From assembly GCA_015061115.1 (NCBI GenBank), contig SUXE01000015.1:1-64000 (forward strand): DNA of 64,000 nt. Reading direction: 5' to 3'. Below the pieces are notes generated by a model that worked only from the letters and a program-made list of their open reading frames with translations, had not been told where the DNA came from and ran no database searches. The translations under genes were made by a program, and so were the position numbers. Shown here in pieces: positions 35,633 to 45,008 of the stretch (position 1 is the first letter of the stretch; each line of letters starts with the position of its first letter). Origin of the DNA: Bacteroidales bacterium (lineage in GTDB: Bacteria > Bacteroidota > Bacteroidia > Bacteroidales > Paludibacteraceae).

Positions 35633-37954
35633 TTATCTAACTAGCACTGTCTTGGTCACACTTCCAGTCTTGACGATATACATTCCCGTTGATACGTTGA
35701 ACTTCACAACAGACTCAGAATTCTGGTTGAATACCTGGCGGCCAAATATATCAAATACATAAATAGTCTCGTCAGCATTCTCTACAACGACACTGCCATT
35801 CTGTGTGTAGATCGACACATTAGTGTTTGCGACAGACTCAGGAGCAAAAGACAATTGAGTATTCCAGAACACTCTGCACTTGTTATCTTCATCTGATTCA
35901 GAACTCCAGTCATCATCCCATCCTGCTGGCTTTTCTTTTGCCGAACAATAGATTCCATTTTTCTCATTCGCAGCTGAAACTTGCAGTTCCGTGCAACCAT
36001 AGAAGACATCCTCTCCCATCTTAACAACAGAAGAAGGAATAGTAACGTTAGTCAGACTTGAGCAATCTTTGAATGCAGTTCGTCCAATAGTAGATACAGA
36101 ATTCGGAATTTCCACAGAAAGCAAGCTTTTGCATCCTTTGAACGCACTGTTTTCAATAGAAGTGACAGAATTTGGAATTTCAACGGAGCTTAACTTTGAG
36201 CAATCAGAAAATAGAGTATTACTGATAGTCACAAGCGAATTTGGCAACTCAACAGAAGTCAATTTAGAGCAACCAGAGAAAGCTCTTCCTCCTATGTTTG
36301 TGACAGAGTTTGGAATTGTCAAAACTGTCAATCCAGAGCAAGCAATAAACGCCTCTTCTCCAATAGATTTAACAGATTCTGGAATTTCGACAATGGAAAG
36401 TTTTGAACAGCGTCCAAATCCTCTTGCTTTAATGTTGACTAGAGAATTGGAAAGACGTAGAGATGTCATTCCATTACAGTCCATAAATGCACTTGCACCA
36501 ATTTCGACAACGGAATTCGGAATATACACAGAATTCAAATTATAGCAACAAGAGCATGCACTACCAACTATTATTTTACAATTGTTGTTTATCTCTAATG
36601 TCTTGATTGCTTCATCTTTTACACTCACAAGTACAAGATATGGATTTTTTTCATTTCCCAGATATTTTGCATTATCATATTCATTGTATATTAAATTATC
36701 ACAGCCTGAGAAGACATTATCACCTATAGTAGTAATAGTGTTCGGAATATCAAGAGAAACCAAATACTCGCAATTAAAGAACGCATTATCACTGATTGCA
36801 GAAACTGTGTATTTAACACCTTCTATCTCCACAGTTTCCGGAATAACGATTTCCCCAAAAGCCATGCCCATATTCGCCGCAGAAACAGCAACTTCATTAT
36901 CCTTATCTTTTAAGATAGTATACTTAAGATACTCCAATGGTTGTGCACCCCATAATGGTTTCAAATAGATATCTCCGTCTTCAGTTTCGTATTCGTTCCA
37001 AGTTTCTTTCCATTCTTCTGGCTTTTCTTTCGCTTCACAATAAATTCCTTTTTCATCACCAGCCTCATATAGTTTTGTGCAGCCATCGAACATTCCATAA
37101 CCAATTTTAGCAACAGAAGCAGGAATATAAATTAAAGGCAAACTTGAGCAATCACGGAAAACAGAATATCCCATAGATGTTACTGAACTTGGGATAGTCA
37201 CTGAAAGAAGGTTTTTACATCCAGAGAAAACAGAATTTCCAATAGTAGTCACTGAGTTTGGAATAGTCACTGAAAGAAGGTTTTTACATTTTGAGAACGC
37301 ACTGTTTTCAATAGAAGTGACAGAATTTGGAATTTTAATGGATATTAAATTTGGGCAATCAGAAACCAGACCATTACTGATAGTAGTGAGAGAATTTGGC
37401 AACTGAATAGAAGTCAATTTAGTGCAACCTGAGAATGCCGATCTTCCAATACTTTCGACTGAGTTTGGAATTATCATTTCAGTCAACGCAGAGCATGAGA
37501 TGAAAGCTTCCTCTTCGATAGTTGTTACAGAATTAGGAATCTCAATTGCCGCAAGTTTATAGCAACGTCCAATTCCCCTTGCCTTAATAACGGTAAGATT
37601 TTCAGAAAGACGGATAGAAGTCATTCCATTGCAATCCATGAATGCACTTGACGAAATTTCAGTAACCGAGTTCGGAATATATACAGAAGTCATATCATAA
37701 CTTCTTGAGAATCCAGAAGATGCAATAGAGGTAACAGTATATTCAACCCCTTCATATTCTACACTTTCAGGAATTTTGACATCACCTGAAATAGTGGTCT
37801 TTGCCGCGGAGACAGACACTTCTTTTTCATTTGTTGTTTTAACAGTGTACTTAAAATCACCAATCACAAACGAATCTGCTGCACTTGCAGCCAAGGTAGA
37901 AAGCAACAATGCGAAAACTAAAAAACATTGTTTGATTGTGTAAAAATGTTTCAT
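35633..37954 (-). CDS. BspA-type LRR protein with two duplicated halves and T9SS type A tail
   Basis: 773 residues. The signal peptide ends SAA near residue 25. The LRR_5 region is a large internal duplication. Half 1 (about 30-340) and half 2 (about 370-690) share the same order of units, including the rare SSAFMDCNGMTS, IKARGxGRC, EEAFI.CS.LT and CTKLY/CTELQ segments, each followed by GIYCEAKEKP or GIYCSAKEKP. The last 70 residues (VSIYTQNGSVVVENADETIY, FDIFGRQVF, GMYIVKTGSVTKTVLVR) are a Por-type T9SS sorting domain. A cell-surface protein of unknown ligand. The promoter on the minus strand is TAATTTTG with a TTG 19 nt upstream. Confidence 0.87.
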   Translation of the reverse strand: MKHFYTIKQCFLVFALLLSTLAASAADSFVIGDFKYTVKTTNEKEVSVSAAKTTISGDVKIPESVEYEGVEYTVTSIASSGFSRSYDMTSVYIPNSVTEISSSAFMDCNGMTSIRLSENLTVIKARGIGRCYKLAAIEIPNSVTTIEEEAFISCSALTEMIIPNSVESIGRSAFSGCTKLTSIQLPNSLTTISNGLVSDCPNLISIKIPNSVTSIENSAFSKCKNLLSVTIPNSVTTIGNSVFSGCKNLLSVTIPSSVTSMGYSVFRDCSSLPLIYIPASVAKIGYGMFDGCTKLYEAGDEKGIYCEAKEKPEEWKETWNEYETEDGDIYLKPLWGAQPLEYLKYTILKDKDNEVAVSAANMGMAFGEIVIPETVEIEGVKYTVSAISDNAFFNCEYLVSLDIPNTITTIGDNVFSGCDNLIYNEYDNAKYLGNEKNPYLVLVSVKDEAIKTLEINNNCKIIVGSACSCCYNLNSVYIPNSVVEIGASAFMDCNGMTSLRLSNSLVNIKARGFGRCSKLSIVEIPESVKSIGEEAFIACSGLTVLTIPNSVTNIGGRAFSGCSKLTSVELPNSLVTISNTLFSDCSKLSSVEIPNSVTSIENSAFKGCKSLLSVEIPNSVSTIGRTAFKDCSSLTNVTIPSSVVKMGEDVFYGCTELQVSAANEKNGIYCSAKEKPAGWDDDWSSESDEDNKCRVFWNTQLSFAPESVANTNVSIYTQNGSVVVENADETIYVFDIFGRQVFNQNSESVVKFNVSTGMYIVKTGSVTKTVLVR

Positions 37955-37982
37955 ATTGATTTTTATTGATTAATTTCGGGCG

Positions 37983-38012
37983 CAAAATTAAGCAATGTCC
38001 TATTTTACACAA
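37983..38012 (-). promoter_or_regulatory. Promoter of the duplicated LRR gene
   Basis: On the minus strand TAATTTTG (37990-37983) and TTG (38012-38010), 19 nt apart. Confidence 0.55.
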
Positions 38013-38494
38013 GCAACTTTCGCCGTTTTCACATAATTTAACAATATTTTAAAAATCAGACATTATCCATGCACTCTTTTTCCTCAAATGACACCATATA
38101 ACTTTGATTCTGGTACTATTCCCGTCTTTCACATCCAAGATCCACCATGCCCATTTCATCCGTCAGTTTTTTTTGGGGGATACCACATATTTATATAAAG
38201 CCAACTACTTTTGCCATCTCTATCAGACGTAATAATATTCTACTGCTTTTCTGCGTCTTTCTCCATATCAACTAAATTTTGAAGCAGGGCAACCTGATAT
38301 CATTCATCGTAAGGTCACCGTCATTCATAAACCATACTTTCCCGAACCTAAATATGCTGTTTTTCTTCGTTTTTTCTCACTGTCTTCTCCTATTTTACAG
38401 CCATTTTTGATTCCAACATTAAAGATTTTATCAACATTATCACCGAAAAAGCGAAAAAACAAAACGAAAATTTAGTAATAAGAAAAAAGATTTG
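38013..38494. other. Long intergenic stretch without a recognised gene
   Basis: About 480 bases between two divergent promoters. It is AT-rich, with no open frame of family-like composition on either strand. One isolated TACTTTTG at 38206-38213 resembles a -7 element but lacks a spaced -33. I see no clear hairpin-plus-T-run. It could hold a small RNA or be spacer. Confidence 0.5.
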
Positions 38495-38502
38495 TAATTT
38501 TG
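38495..38502 (+). promoter_or_regulatory. -7 element of the DUF177-rpmF promoter
   Basis: TAATTTTG. Transcription would start at about 38508-38510, almost on the first in-frame ATG at 38511, favouring the ATG at 38520 as the real start. Confidence 0.5.
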
Positions 38503-38519
38503 CAAACCAAATGAAAGCC

Positions 38520-39077
38520 ATGGATAGATTTATCATAGACTTGAAGCATCTTGAGAAAGGAGTTTACAACTATCACTTTTCGATGACCGATGAGGATTTC
38601 GAGAAGATAGGAGGCTCGGAGTTTCAAAAAGGAGATGTGGAAGTCGACGTGGAGATGAGGGTTTCATCGGGAGATTCTTTCTCTTTCGACTTTGAGATAG
38701 ACGGCACGGTGATTGTTCCTTGCGACAGATGTCTTGAAGATATGGAGCTTGAGATTTCCACAGATGGTCATTTCGACGCCAAGTTTGGCGACGGAGAATC
38801 AGATGATGAATTGGTGTTCATTTCTGAGATCGACCAGAAGATTGACCTTTCATGGCACATATACGAGTTTATTGCTCTCGCAATTCCGATTCGCCATGTC
38901 CATGAAGACGGCGAATGCGATGAAGCAATGGCTGAGAAATTTAGAAGTCACGAGTGTTTCGAAAGCGGCGAAGATGATGAGGATAGCGAGTCTGCCGACC
39001 TGGCAAGTGATACGGCAGCAGGTGAGAAGGAGATTGATCCGCGTTGGGAAGCACTGAAAAATTTTAAAATAAAATAA
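38520..39077 (+). CDS. DUF177 (YceD-like) protein
   Basis: 185 residues from ATG 38520; an in-frame ATG at 38511 is the alternative. The core has PCDRCLEDMELEI with the CxxC pair usual for DUF177/YceD, then an acidic region and ends DPRWEALKNFKIK, the typical last motif. The family is linked to 23S rRNA/ribosome assembly and is almost always beside rpmF, as here (19 nt gap). An acidic low-complexity insert (GEDDEDSESADLASD) lies before the final motif. Confidence 0.9.
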   Translation: MDRFIIDLKHLEKGVYNYHFSMTDEDFEKIGGSEFQKGDVEVDVEMRVSSGDSFSFDFEIDGTVIVPCDRCLEDMELEISTDGHFDAKFGDGESDDELVFISEIDQKIDLSWHIYEFIALAIPIRHVHEDGECDEAMAEKFRSHECFESGEDDEDSESADLASDTAAGEKEIDPRWEALKNFKIK

Positions 39078-39096
39078 CATTAAATAATAAAGCAAA

Positions 39097-39282
39097 ATGG
39101 CACATCCTAAGAGACGTCAGGGAAAGACAAGAGGAGCAAAGAGAAGAACTCACTACAAAGCAGTAGCACCAACACTTGCTGTTTGTCCTAACTGTGGTTC
39201 ATTGCACATCTTCCACACAGTATGTGGTGAGTGTGGTTACTACCGTGGTAAGGTAGCAATCGAAAAAGCAGTAGAGGAGTAA
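39097..39282 (+). CDS. rpmF: 50S ribosomal protein L32
   Basis: 61 residues. Begins MAHPKRRQGKTRGAKRRTH and carries a complete zinc ribbon, CPNC at 31-34 and CGEC at 44-47. Normal length. Cotranscribed with the DUF177 gene and closed by the hairpin at 39309. In many genomes plsX/fabH follow; here a phosphatase and uvrA follow instead. Confidence 0.97.
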   Translation: MAHPKRRQGKTRGAKRRTHYKAVAPTLAVCPNCGSLHIFHTVCGECGYYRGKVAIEKAVEE

Positions 39283-39308
39283 AAAACTTTTGCTTATCGA
39301 AAATAAAC

Positions 39309-39339
39309 ACCCCGAGAGATTTTCTACTCGGGGTTTTTA
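39309..39339 (+). terminator. Terminator of rpmF
   Basis: ACCCCGAG at 39309-39316 pairs with CTCGGGGT at 39327-39334, followed by TTTTT. Confidence 0.8.
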
Positions 39340-39406
39340 TGTTTAATGTAATTGTTTGCCGACACACAACTCCGACAAGCAATCACAATCATCAATTAAA
39401 TTATAT

Positions 39407-40042
39407 ATGGTTCGTCTTCTTCTTTGCCGACATGGTCAGACTGAATGGAATGTGGCTCACAGATTCCAAGGCCAAACCAACTCCAACCTCACTACGCTTG
39501 GTGAACAACAAGCTGTGAAACTTGGCGAGAGGCTTGCAGGAACCCACATCGACGCCGTCTACAGCAGTTCACTGCAACGTGCGTTGGACACCGCAAAACT
39601 TATTGTGGGCAAACGTGGTTTCGACATCATTCCCGTCGACGCATTGAAAGAGATATATCTCGGCAAACTCGAAGGCTTGACTTTTGAGGAAGGCGAACGT
39701 CTATACCCAGAAGCCATGATGCATTTCTGGGACCTCACTTCAAACACCGATGAGCGTGAGGCTGTGGGCGACGTGATGCGTCGTGCATCCCAAACTATTG
39801 AAGAGATTGCACAAAAGCATCCCAATCAGACTGTTCTTATCGTCACTCACGGCGTGGTGCTCCGTTCTCTTTACATCTACTTCAAACGCTGGGACATGAA
39901 GGACGCTTCCAACCAGCCTAAGCCACAAAGCACTTGCCTTTGCGACATCCGCAAAGAGGCCGGTGTGTGGGATATCAAGATGTGGAACGACACCGAGCAT
40001 CTTAACGATTTAGTCTCTGCAAACACTCATCCTTTCATCTAA
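39407..40042 (+). CDS. Histidine phosphatase (phosphoglycerate mutase-like)
   Basis: 211 residues from ATG 39407. The signature [12 protein letters not shown] (phospho-His H9) is at the N-terminus. The second catalytic block is [13 protein letters not shown] near residue 150, and a [16 protein letters not shown] segment carries the acid. It belongs to the cofactor-dependent mutase-like branch 1 (GpmB/CobC type). The substrate cannot be assigned; such enzymes range from alpha-ribazole phosphate to unspecified phosphate esters. Seven nucleotides separate it from uvrA. Confidence 0.88.
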   Translation: MVRLLLCRHGQTEWNVAHRFQGQTNSNLTTLGEQQAVKLGERLAGTHIDAVYSSSLQRALDTAKLIVGKRGFDIIPVDALKEIYLGKLEGLTFEEGERLYPEAMMHFWDLTSNTDEREAVGDVMRRASQTIEEIAQKHPNQTVLIVTHGVVLRSLYIYFKRWDMKDASNQPKPQSTCLCDIRKEAGVWDIKMWNDTEHLNDLVSANTHPFI

Positions 40043-40049
40043 GATTCTT

Positions 40050-42869
40050 ATGGCAGACAGTGGATTCATATCTATAAAGGGTGCGCGAGTACACAACCTT
40101 AAAGATATAGACATCAAAATACCTCGCAATAAACTGGTGGTGATCACCGGTCTTTCTGGTTCGGGCAAGTCCTCTCTTGCCTTCGACACTCTCTATGCGG
40201 AAGGCCAACGCCGTTATGTGGAGAGTCTTTCGTCGTATGCCCGCCAATTCTTGGGCAGAATGAGCAAACCAGAGGTGGACTACATCAAGGGGCTTCCTCC
40301 GGCAATCGCTATCGAGCAGAAAGTCAGCACAAGGAATCCTCGCTCCACCGTCGGCACATCAACAGAGATATATGAATATCTCAAACTTTTGTTCGCCCGC
40401 ATCGGCCGCACTTTCTCTCCTGTTTCAGGCGAAGAGGTGAAGCGTCATCAAGTGTCGGACATCGTGGATTATATTCTTTCGTTTGAAGACGGTACAAAAG
40501 GAATGATTCTTTCATCGCTTTCCAAAGATAAAGATAATCTTGTGGAGACGGTGGAGAAAGCCAAACTGGAAGGTTTTGCACGCTTGCTAATAGATGGCAA
40601 CGTGATCAAGATAACAGACTTCTCTGCAGAAATGGCAAAGAGCTGCAAAGAGGCTTACATTGTTGTGGACAGATATGTGGTGCGTCACGACAATGAGACA
40701 AAAAACCGTGTGTCCGACTCTGTGCAGACAGCATTATGGCAGGGCGACGGTTCTTCTTGCCAAATATTGGTTTACACTCCTGATGGAGAGACGTTGAAGC
40801 AGTTCAGCACAAAATTTGAGGCTGACGGAATATCTTTCGACGAGCCAACCGAGCTGATGTTCAGTTTCAACTCGCCATACGGAGCATGTCCAGTCTGTGA
40901 AGGATTCGGACGTGTGGTAGGCATTGATGAAGACCTTGTCGTGCCAGACAAAACATTGTCGGTATATCAAGGAGCCGTGATATGCTGGCGTGGAGAAAAG
41001 ATGGGAGAATGGCTACAGGATTTCATTTTCCACGCAGAAGCGATCAAATTTCCAATACACAAGCCATATTTCCAGCTGACAACAGAAGAAAAGAACAAGC
41101 TATGGCATGGCACACAGCTCACTCAAGGAATCGATGACTTCTTCAAGTTCGTCGAGTCACAACAATATAAGATCCAATACCGTGTGATGCTTGCCCGCTA
41201 TCGTGGCAAAACAATCTGCCCTAAATGCGGTGGCACACGTTTGAAGGAGAACGCGTCATGGGTGAAGGTGGCAGGAAAAAGCATCACCGAATTGGTGGAT
41301 ATGCCAGTGTCGGAATTGAAAGTGTTCTTCGACAATCTACAACTCACTGAACAAGACCAGGCAATCGCCAAGCGTCTGTTGATCGAAATCAAAAACCGTT
41401 TGACATTCTTGGTAGACGTGGGGCTTGGCTACCTGACTCTGAACCGTCTGTCCAACTCCCTTTCCGGAGGTGAGAGCCAACGTATCAACCTTGTGACATC
41501 ATTGGGTAGCAGTCTCGTAGGCTCACTATACATCCTTGACGAGCCAAGTATAGGTCTGCACAGTCGCGACACAGAACGATTAGTGTCAGTGTTACGCAGA
41601 CTACAGAAACTTGGCAACACTGTGGTTGTGGTAGAGCACGACGAAGAGATCATGCGTGCGGCCGACTATATCATAGATATCGGTCCTGAATCCGGACGCA
41701 ACGGAGGTAAAGTAGTGTTTGAGGGATCTCCTGAAGACGCGAAAAAAGCCAAGCAGCAAGAGGGACTACACAGCTACACTATAGATTATCTTAACGGAGT
41801 AGAGAAAATACCAGTGCCGGAATTCCGTCGCCCATGGAACAACTATATCGAGGTCAAAGGAGCATTGCAAAATAATCTGAAAGGCTTCGACGTGAAGTTT
41901 CCACTCAACGTGATGACTGTTGTGACTGGTCCGAGTGGTTCAGGAAAATCATCACTTGTGAGAGATATATTCTATCTTTCACTAAAGAGGATATTGGATG
42001 AGTCAGAAGAGAAACCTGGTTTGCATTCAGCTGTCACTGGAGCCACAGACTTGATCAAAAATGTGAATTTTGTGGACCAGAATCCGATTGGAAAATCATC
42101 ACGATCAAATCCTGTGACGTACGTCAAAGCTTACGATGAGATCCGCAAACTGTTTGCTGACCAACAACTATCCAAGCAGATGGGCTACCGCAGCGCTCAT
42201 TTCTCATTCAACACAGAAGGAGGACGATGCGACGAATGTCAGGGAGAAGGAACGACGACAATAGAGATGCAGTTTATGGCAGACTTGGTATTACCATGTG
42301 AAAGCTGTAAAGGAATGCGTTTCAAGCAAGACATTCTGGAAGTCCGCTACCGTGGCAAGAACATCTACGACGTGCTAGAAATGACCATCAACCAAGCTGT
42401 GGAATTCTTCTCAGAGAAGATGGAGTCGACAGAGAAGAAGATAGTCAAGAGACTGAAATCATTGCAGGATGTCGGACTTGGCTATGTCAAACTTGGACAA
42501 TCATCGTCAACATTGTCGGGAGGAGAGAGCCAACGTGTGAAATTGGCAGCGATCCTGGCAGAAGAGAAGACACAACCAACAATCTTCATCTTCGACGAGC
42601 CGACCACAGGACTTCATTTCCACGATATCAAGACACTGTTAAAAGCATTCAACGCATTGATTGAGAAAGGACATACCGTCGTCATCATCGAGCATAACAT
42701 GGATGTAATCAAATGTGCGGATCATGTGATAGATATCGGTCCCGACGGAGGAGATAAGGGAGGAGAACTTGTGTTTGCAGGTACACCTGAAGAGCTTATA
42801 AAAAATGAAAAATCATTCACTGCAAAATGCTTGAAAGCAAAATTTGCAAACGATGGACTGATTTTTTAA
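40050..42869 (+). CDS. uvrA: Excinuclease ABC subunit A
   Basis: 939 residues. Damage-recognition ATPase of nucleotide excision repair, working with UvrB. It has two ABC modules: Walker [20 protein letters not shown] near residue 32 and [14 protein letters not shown] near 630. Signature motifs are LSGGESQRI and [12 protein letters not shown], with Walker B regions [12 protein letters not shown] and [13 protein letters not shown]. Zinc modules [16 protein letters not shown] and [14 protein letters not shown] are complete. Length is normal. Followed by a heptamer tract and a small ORF. Confidence 0.97.
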   Translation: MADSGFISIKGARVHNLKDIDIKIPRNKLVVITGLSGSGKSSLAFDTLYAEGQRRYVESLSSYARQFLGRMSKPEVDYIKGLPPAIAIEQKVSTRNPRSTVGTSTEIYEYLKLLFARIGRTFSPVSGEEVKRHQVSDIVDYILSFEDGTKGMILSSLSKDKDNLVETVEKAKLEGFARLLIDGNVIKITDFSAEMAKSCKEAYIVVDRYVVRHDNETKNRVSDSVQTALWQGDGSSCQILVYTPDGETLKQFSTKFEADGISFDEPTELMFSFNSPYGACPVCEGFGRVVGIDEDLVVPDKTLSVYQGAVICWRGEKMGEWLQDFIFHAEAIKFPIHKPYFQLTTEEKNKLWHGTQLTQGIDDFFKFVESQQYKIQYRVMLARYRGKTICPKCGGTRLKENASWVKVAGKSITELVDMPVSELKVFFDNLQLTEQDQAIAKRLLIEIKNRLTFLVDVGLGYLTLNRLSNSLSGGESQRINLVTSLGSSLVGSLYILDEPSIGLHSRDTERLVSVLRRLQKLGNTVVVVEHDEEIMRAADYIIDIGPESGRNGGKVVFEGSPEDAKKAKQQEGLHSYTIDYLNGVEKIPVPEFRRPWNNYIEVKGALQNNLKGFDVKFPLNVMTVVTGPSGSGKSSLVRDIFYLSLKRILDESEEKPGLHSAVTGATDLIKNVNFVDQNPIGKSSRSNPVTYVKAYDEIRKLFADQQLSKQMGYRSAHFSFNTEGGRCDECQGEGTTTIEMQFMADLVLPCESCKGMRFKQDILEVRYRGKNIYDVLEMTINQAVEFFSEKMESTEKKIVKRLKSLQDVGLGYVKLGQSSSTLSGGESQRVKLAAILAEEKTQPTIFIFDEPTTGLHFHDIKTLLKAFNALIEKGHTVVIIEHNMDVIKCADHVIDIGPDGGDKGGELVFAGTPEELIKNEKSFTAKCLKAKFANDGLIF

Positions 42870-42887
42870 TGCGTAATTCGTAAAAAA
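42867..42887. repeat. Short heptamer tract after uvrA
   Basis: TAATGCG TAATTCG TAAAAAA in register, starting within the uvrA stop codon. Confidence 0.5.
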
Positions 42888-42890
42888 ACT

Positions 42891-43058
42891 ATGGACGACA
42901 ATAAAATTTTAGACAAATTGAAAGCTGCTCTTAAAATCGCAGAGATCGAATTTCTGGAGAAAAAAGCAGCCAACAATGAAACGGTAATCCTTTCAGACAA
43001 AGACGGCAACATCGTGGAAATACCTGCAAAGGAATTACTAAAAAAGCGAAATCTTTAA
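42891..43058 (+). CDS. Small 55-residue hypothetical protein
   Basis: An ATG 21 nt after uvrA opens a 55-residue frame with clear protein character: MDDNKILDKLKAALKIAEIE, then LEKKAANNETVILSDKDG and NIVEIPAKELLKKRNL. It is amphipathic and Lys/Glu-rich, with a predicted N-terminal helix and a short beta hairpin (TVILSDKDGNIVEI). The stop is 17 nt before a strong terminator, so the arrangement fits a real last gene of the uvrA transcript. No family is recognised. Confidence 0.55.
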   Translation: MDDNKILDKLKAALKIAEIEFLEKKAANNETVILSDKDGNIVEIPAKELLKKRNL

Positions 43059-43075
43059 CAATTAATAAATCGTAT

Positions 43076-43104
43076 AGACGGGGCATCTCCCCGTCTTTAT
43101 TTTT
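43076..43104 (+). terminator. Terminator after the small ORF
   Basis: Perfect 8-bp stem AGACGGGG / CCCCGTCT with a CATCT loop and TTATTTTT tail. Confidence 0.85.
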
Positions 43105-43133
43105 CGCTGATCTGCAACAGGCAATTGGGGCGA

Positions 43134-43183
43134 TGGCGAGTTTTTTGGATTACATTCCAAAAAAGTGGCGAGTTTTTCGGAAT
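43134..43183. repeat. Direct and inverted repeats upstream of abiH
   Basis: TGGCGAGTTTTTTGGATT at 43134-43151 and TGGCGAGTTTTTCGGAAT at 43166-43183 are near-perfect direct repeats 32 bp apart. Between them TTTTTTGGA (43141-43149) and TCCAAAAAA (43156-43164) form a 9-bp inverted repeat. It may be a regulator-binding site or a mobile-element scar. Confidence 0.6.
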
Positions 43184-43239
43184 AGGCATGAAATTTCATT
43201 TTGAAAAGTTTTTAGGCATTCAATAACGGAGATATTTCC

Positions 43240-43247
43240 TATCTTTG
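43240..43247 (+). promoter_or_regulatory. -7 element of the abiH promoter
   Basis: TATCTTTG, 83 nt before the start codon. No well-spaced -33 is evident. Confidence 0.4.
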
Positions 43248-43330
43248 TGAAAGGAGATCTGTTATTATATAACAGACAACAAAACGCATAAACCTGCGTA
43301 TAACATAGTAAGGGTATATACTAACAAAAA

Positions 43331-44425
43331 ATGTCACGCCACGTCATCATAATAGGAAACGGATTCGACTTATTCCTTGGCAGAAAAACCAAGTATAGCG
43401 ATTTCTACAAGAGCGATATTTATTGCCCTAAGGATTATCCTGCACCTTTGATTGACTATCTCAACCAGTGGCAGCCGACGAGGGGGTTAAGCGACGTCAA
43501 ATGGTTTGACTTCGAAACAGAACTCTACAACTATTCCCAAATAAACCACGACATCAAAGATCCAATAAGCCCGGAAGAGCATAAGGTCCTTGCATATATA
43601 AAAGAACGGAATTGTCCGGTAAGTGCAGATGAGATAAGTGACTTTCTATACGTGCCATCCAACGATTCTGGCGAAGTTTACGTATTATACAACAATCCAG
43701 AAGTGGAGATACGCGAACTTTTCTTAAAGCAAACTGTTTGCAATCTTGAAAAGATGGTGGAGAGACATCTTCTTTCACAAACCGAAGACTTGAAGCTTTA
43801 TTATCTGAAGGATCCTGTTTACGCTGAATCCAAAGAGGTCAGAGACAAAGAGGCTTTCAAGAAGATAAAGAGTGGACTTCGTGATTACCTGCTCAGCCAG
43901 CCGTTTTCCCATACAAACGATGAAGCGTTAAGGAATCGTCTGAATACGATTTTTGAAATGGACAAGTTTGATCAAATTGAAGTGTTTACATTCAATTACA
44001 CGGATGTCCCATGGCCAGAGAAAGCGGATGTCCAATATGTCCACGGAAAAATCAAGGATGACACGATTGTGATCGGAACTAAAGAGTATAATGAGACGAA
44101 CAACTCATACAAATTTCTCCAAAAGGCGATGGACGACAATTTCAACCCTCCTGCGATCATTGATTCGTTGCTCACATTAAGGAATGGCGACAAGGTGACT
44201 TTCTTCGGGCACTCTCTTGGAGAGAATGACCAACAGTATTTCAGGGATTTCATCCAAAGCCGAAGCTCTGGAGTGACTTACAAGGATCTGACTATTGAGT
44301 TTGTACTGAAATCGCTTAACGACAAACAGTATACCAAGATGGCTATTCAAGACATGTCTAACTATCAGCTCACATCTTTCCAATCAAAAAACAGAGTGAT
44401 TTTCAGATCGTCGGAAGATTTATGA
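43331..44425 (+). CDS. abiH: AbiH-family abortive-infection protein
   Basis: 364 residues. The signature IIIGNGFDLFLGRKTKYSDF at the N-terminus, WFDFETEL near residue 60, and later blocks FTFNYTD, YVHGKIKDD and FFGHSLGENDQQYF match AbiH (Pfam PF14253), first described as a single-gene phage-resistance protein on a lactococcal plasmid. The mechanism is unknown; the NGFDL motif suggests a nucleotide- or nuclease-type pocket, which is inference. It is a solitary gene with its own promoter, in an accessory stretch containing an IS remnant and truncated genes. Confidence 0.88.
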   Translation: MSRHVIIIGNGFDLFLGRKTKYSDFYKSDIYCPKDYPAPLIDYLNQWQPTRGLSDVKWFDFETELYNYSQINHDIKDPISPEEHKVLAYIKERNCPVSADEISDFLYVPSNDSGEVYVLYNNPEVEIRELFLKQTVCNLEKMVERHLLSQTEDLKLYYLKDPVYAESKEVRDKEAFKKIKSGLRDYLLSQPFSHTNDEALRNRLNTIFEMDKFDQIEVFTFNYTDVPWPEKADVQYVHGKIKDDTIVIGTKEYNETNNSYKFLQKAMDDNFNPPAIIDSLLTLRNGDKVTFFGHSLGENDQQYFRDFIQSRSSGVTYKDLTIEFVLKSLNDKQYTKMAIQDMSNYQLTSFQSKNRVIFRSSEDL

Positions 44426-44429
44426 TCCG

Positions 44430-44720
44430 CTAATCTTTCCTGCGTTTCCACTCCATATATGAGAAATAAATGCAAAAAATTCCAGCAAACAAAAACAATA
44501 ACAATCCCAGAACAGTTCCAACAGATATTACATTTGTTTCCCTATACTTTGTAACGACAAAATATATCGCATAACCGATAAACACGATTGCCCCCAATAA
44601 GTATTCCAACCATTTATATTTTTCATCAAATTCTTTTGAAGCTAAAAATGGTTTATCACTGGTCAAAAATTCATCTACCTTTTTATTGATATATTTCGCC
44701 AAATCAAAAATCGTCTTCAT
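44430..44720 (-). CDS. Small two-helix membrane protein
   Basis: 96 residues. A hydrophilic N-terminus of about 35 residues, two membrane helices at about 38-58 (LEYLLGAIVFIGYAIYFVV) and 66-88, and a basic tail KRRKD. Ends 4 nt from the abiH stop in convergent orientation. No family is recognised. Its upstream region is formed by the inverted-repeat element that begins at 44737, so its native promoter may have been displaced. Confidence 0.55.
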   Translation of the reverse strand: MKTIFDLAKYINKKVDEFLTSDKPFLASKEFDEKYKWLEYLLGAIVFIGYAIYFVVTKYRETNVISVGTVLGLLLFLFAGIFCIYFSYMEWKRRKD

Positions 44721-44736
44721 AAAACAATTAGTGTAT

Positions 44737-45008
44737 AAAGGACAAATTTTAGGATATTAAATAGACGATTTCGAGTAAAGGACAAAATTTAGGATGCTCT
44801 TTACTTTTTATCACCCGATGCCTCGAAAAGCCCATCAATCAATTTGTTCTTAGTCTCATCGCTTAACCCATTGTGGTTCCTAAGATATGATTTCAACCTC
44901 TTTACTGCCACATTTTATGCATTTTTTTGATTCATGATTATCTTTGATCTTCTGCAAGGATAGTCCTTTCTAGGCTTACAGCGATTTTTATCCTAAAATT
45001 TGTCCTTT
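44737..45008 (-). mobile_element. IS remnant or MITE with perfect 19-bp terminal inverted repeats
   Basis: AAAGGACAAATTTTAGGAT at 44737-44755 and its exact reverse complement at 44990-45008 bound a 272-bp unit. A third, direct copy with one change lies at 44777-44795. On the minus strand the interior has a broken transposase: ATG near 44929, a zinc-ribbon-like KCIKCGSKEVEI in one frame and, after a frame break, KRLKSYLRNHNGLSDETKNK ending at a TAA. Only the ends of a longer gene seem to remain. No target-site duplication is evident. The right terminus encodes the last codons of the beta-barrel gene. Confidence 0.7.

Noticed and set aside
44795-44960. Functional transposase in the inverted-repeat element
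   Set aside because: Only short pieces in different frames remain, with stops between them.
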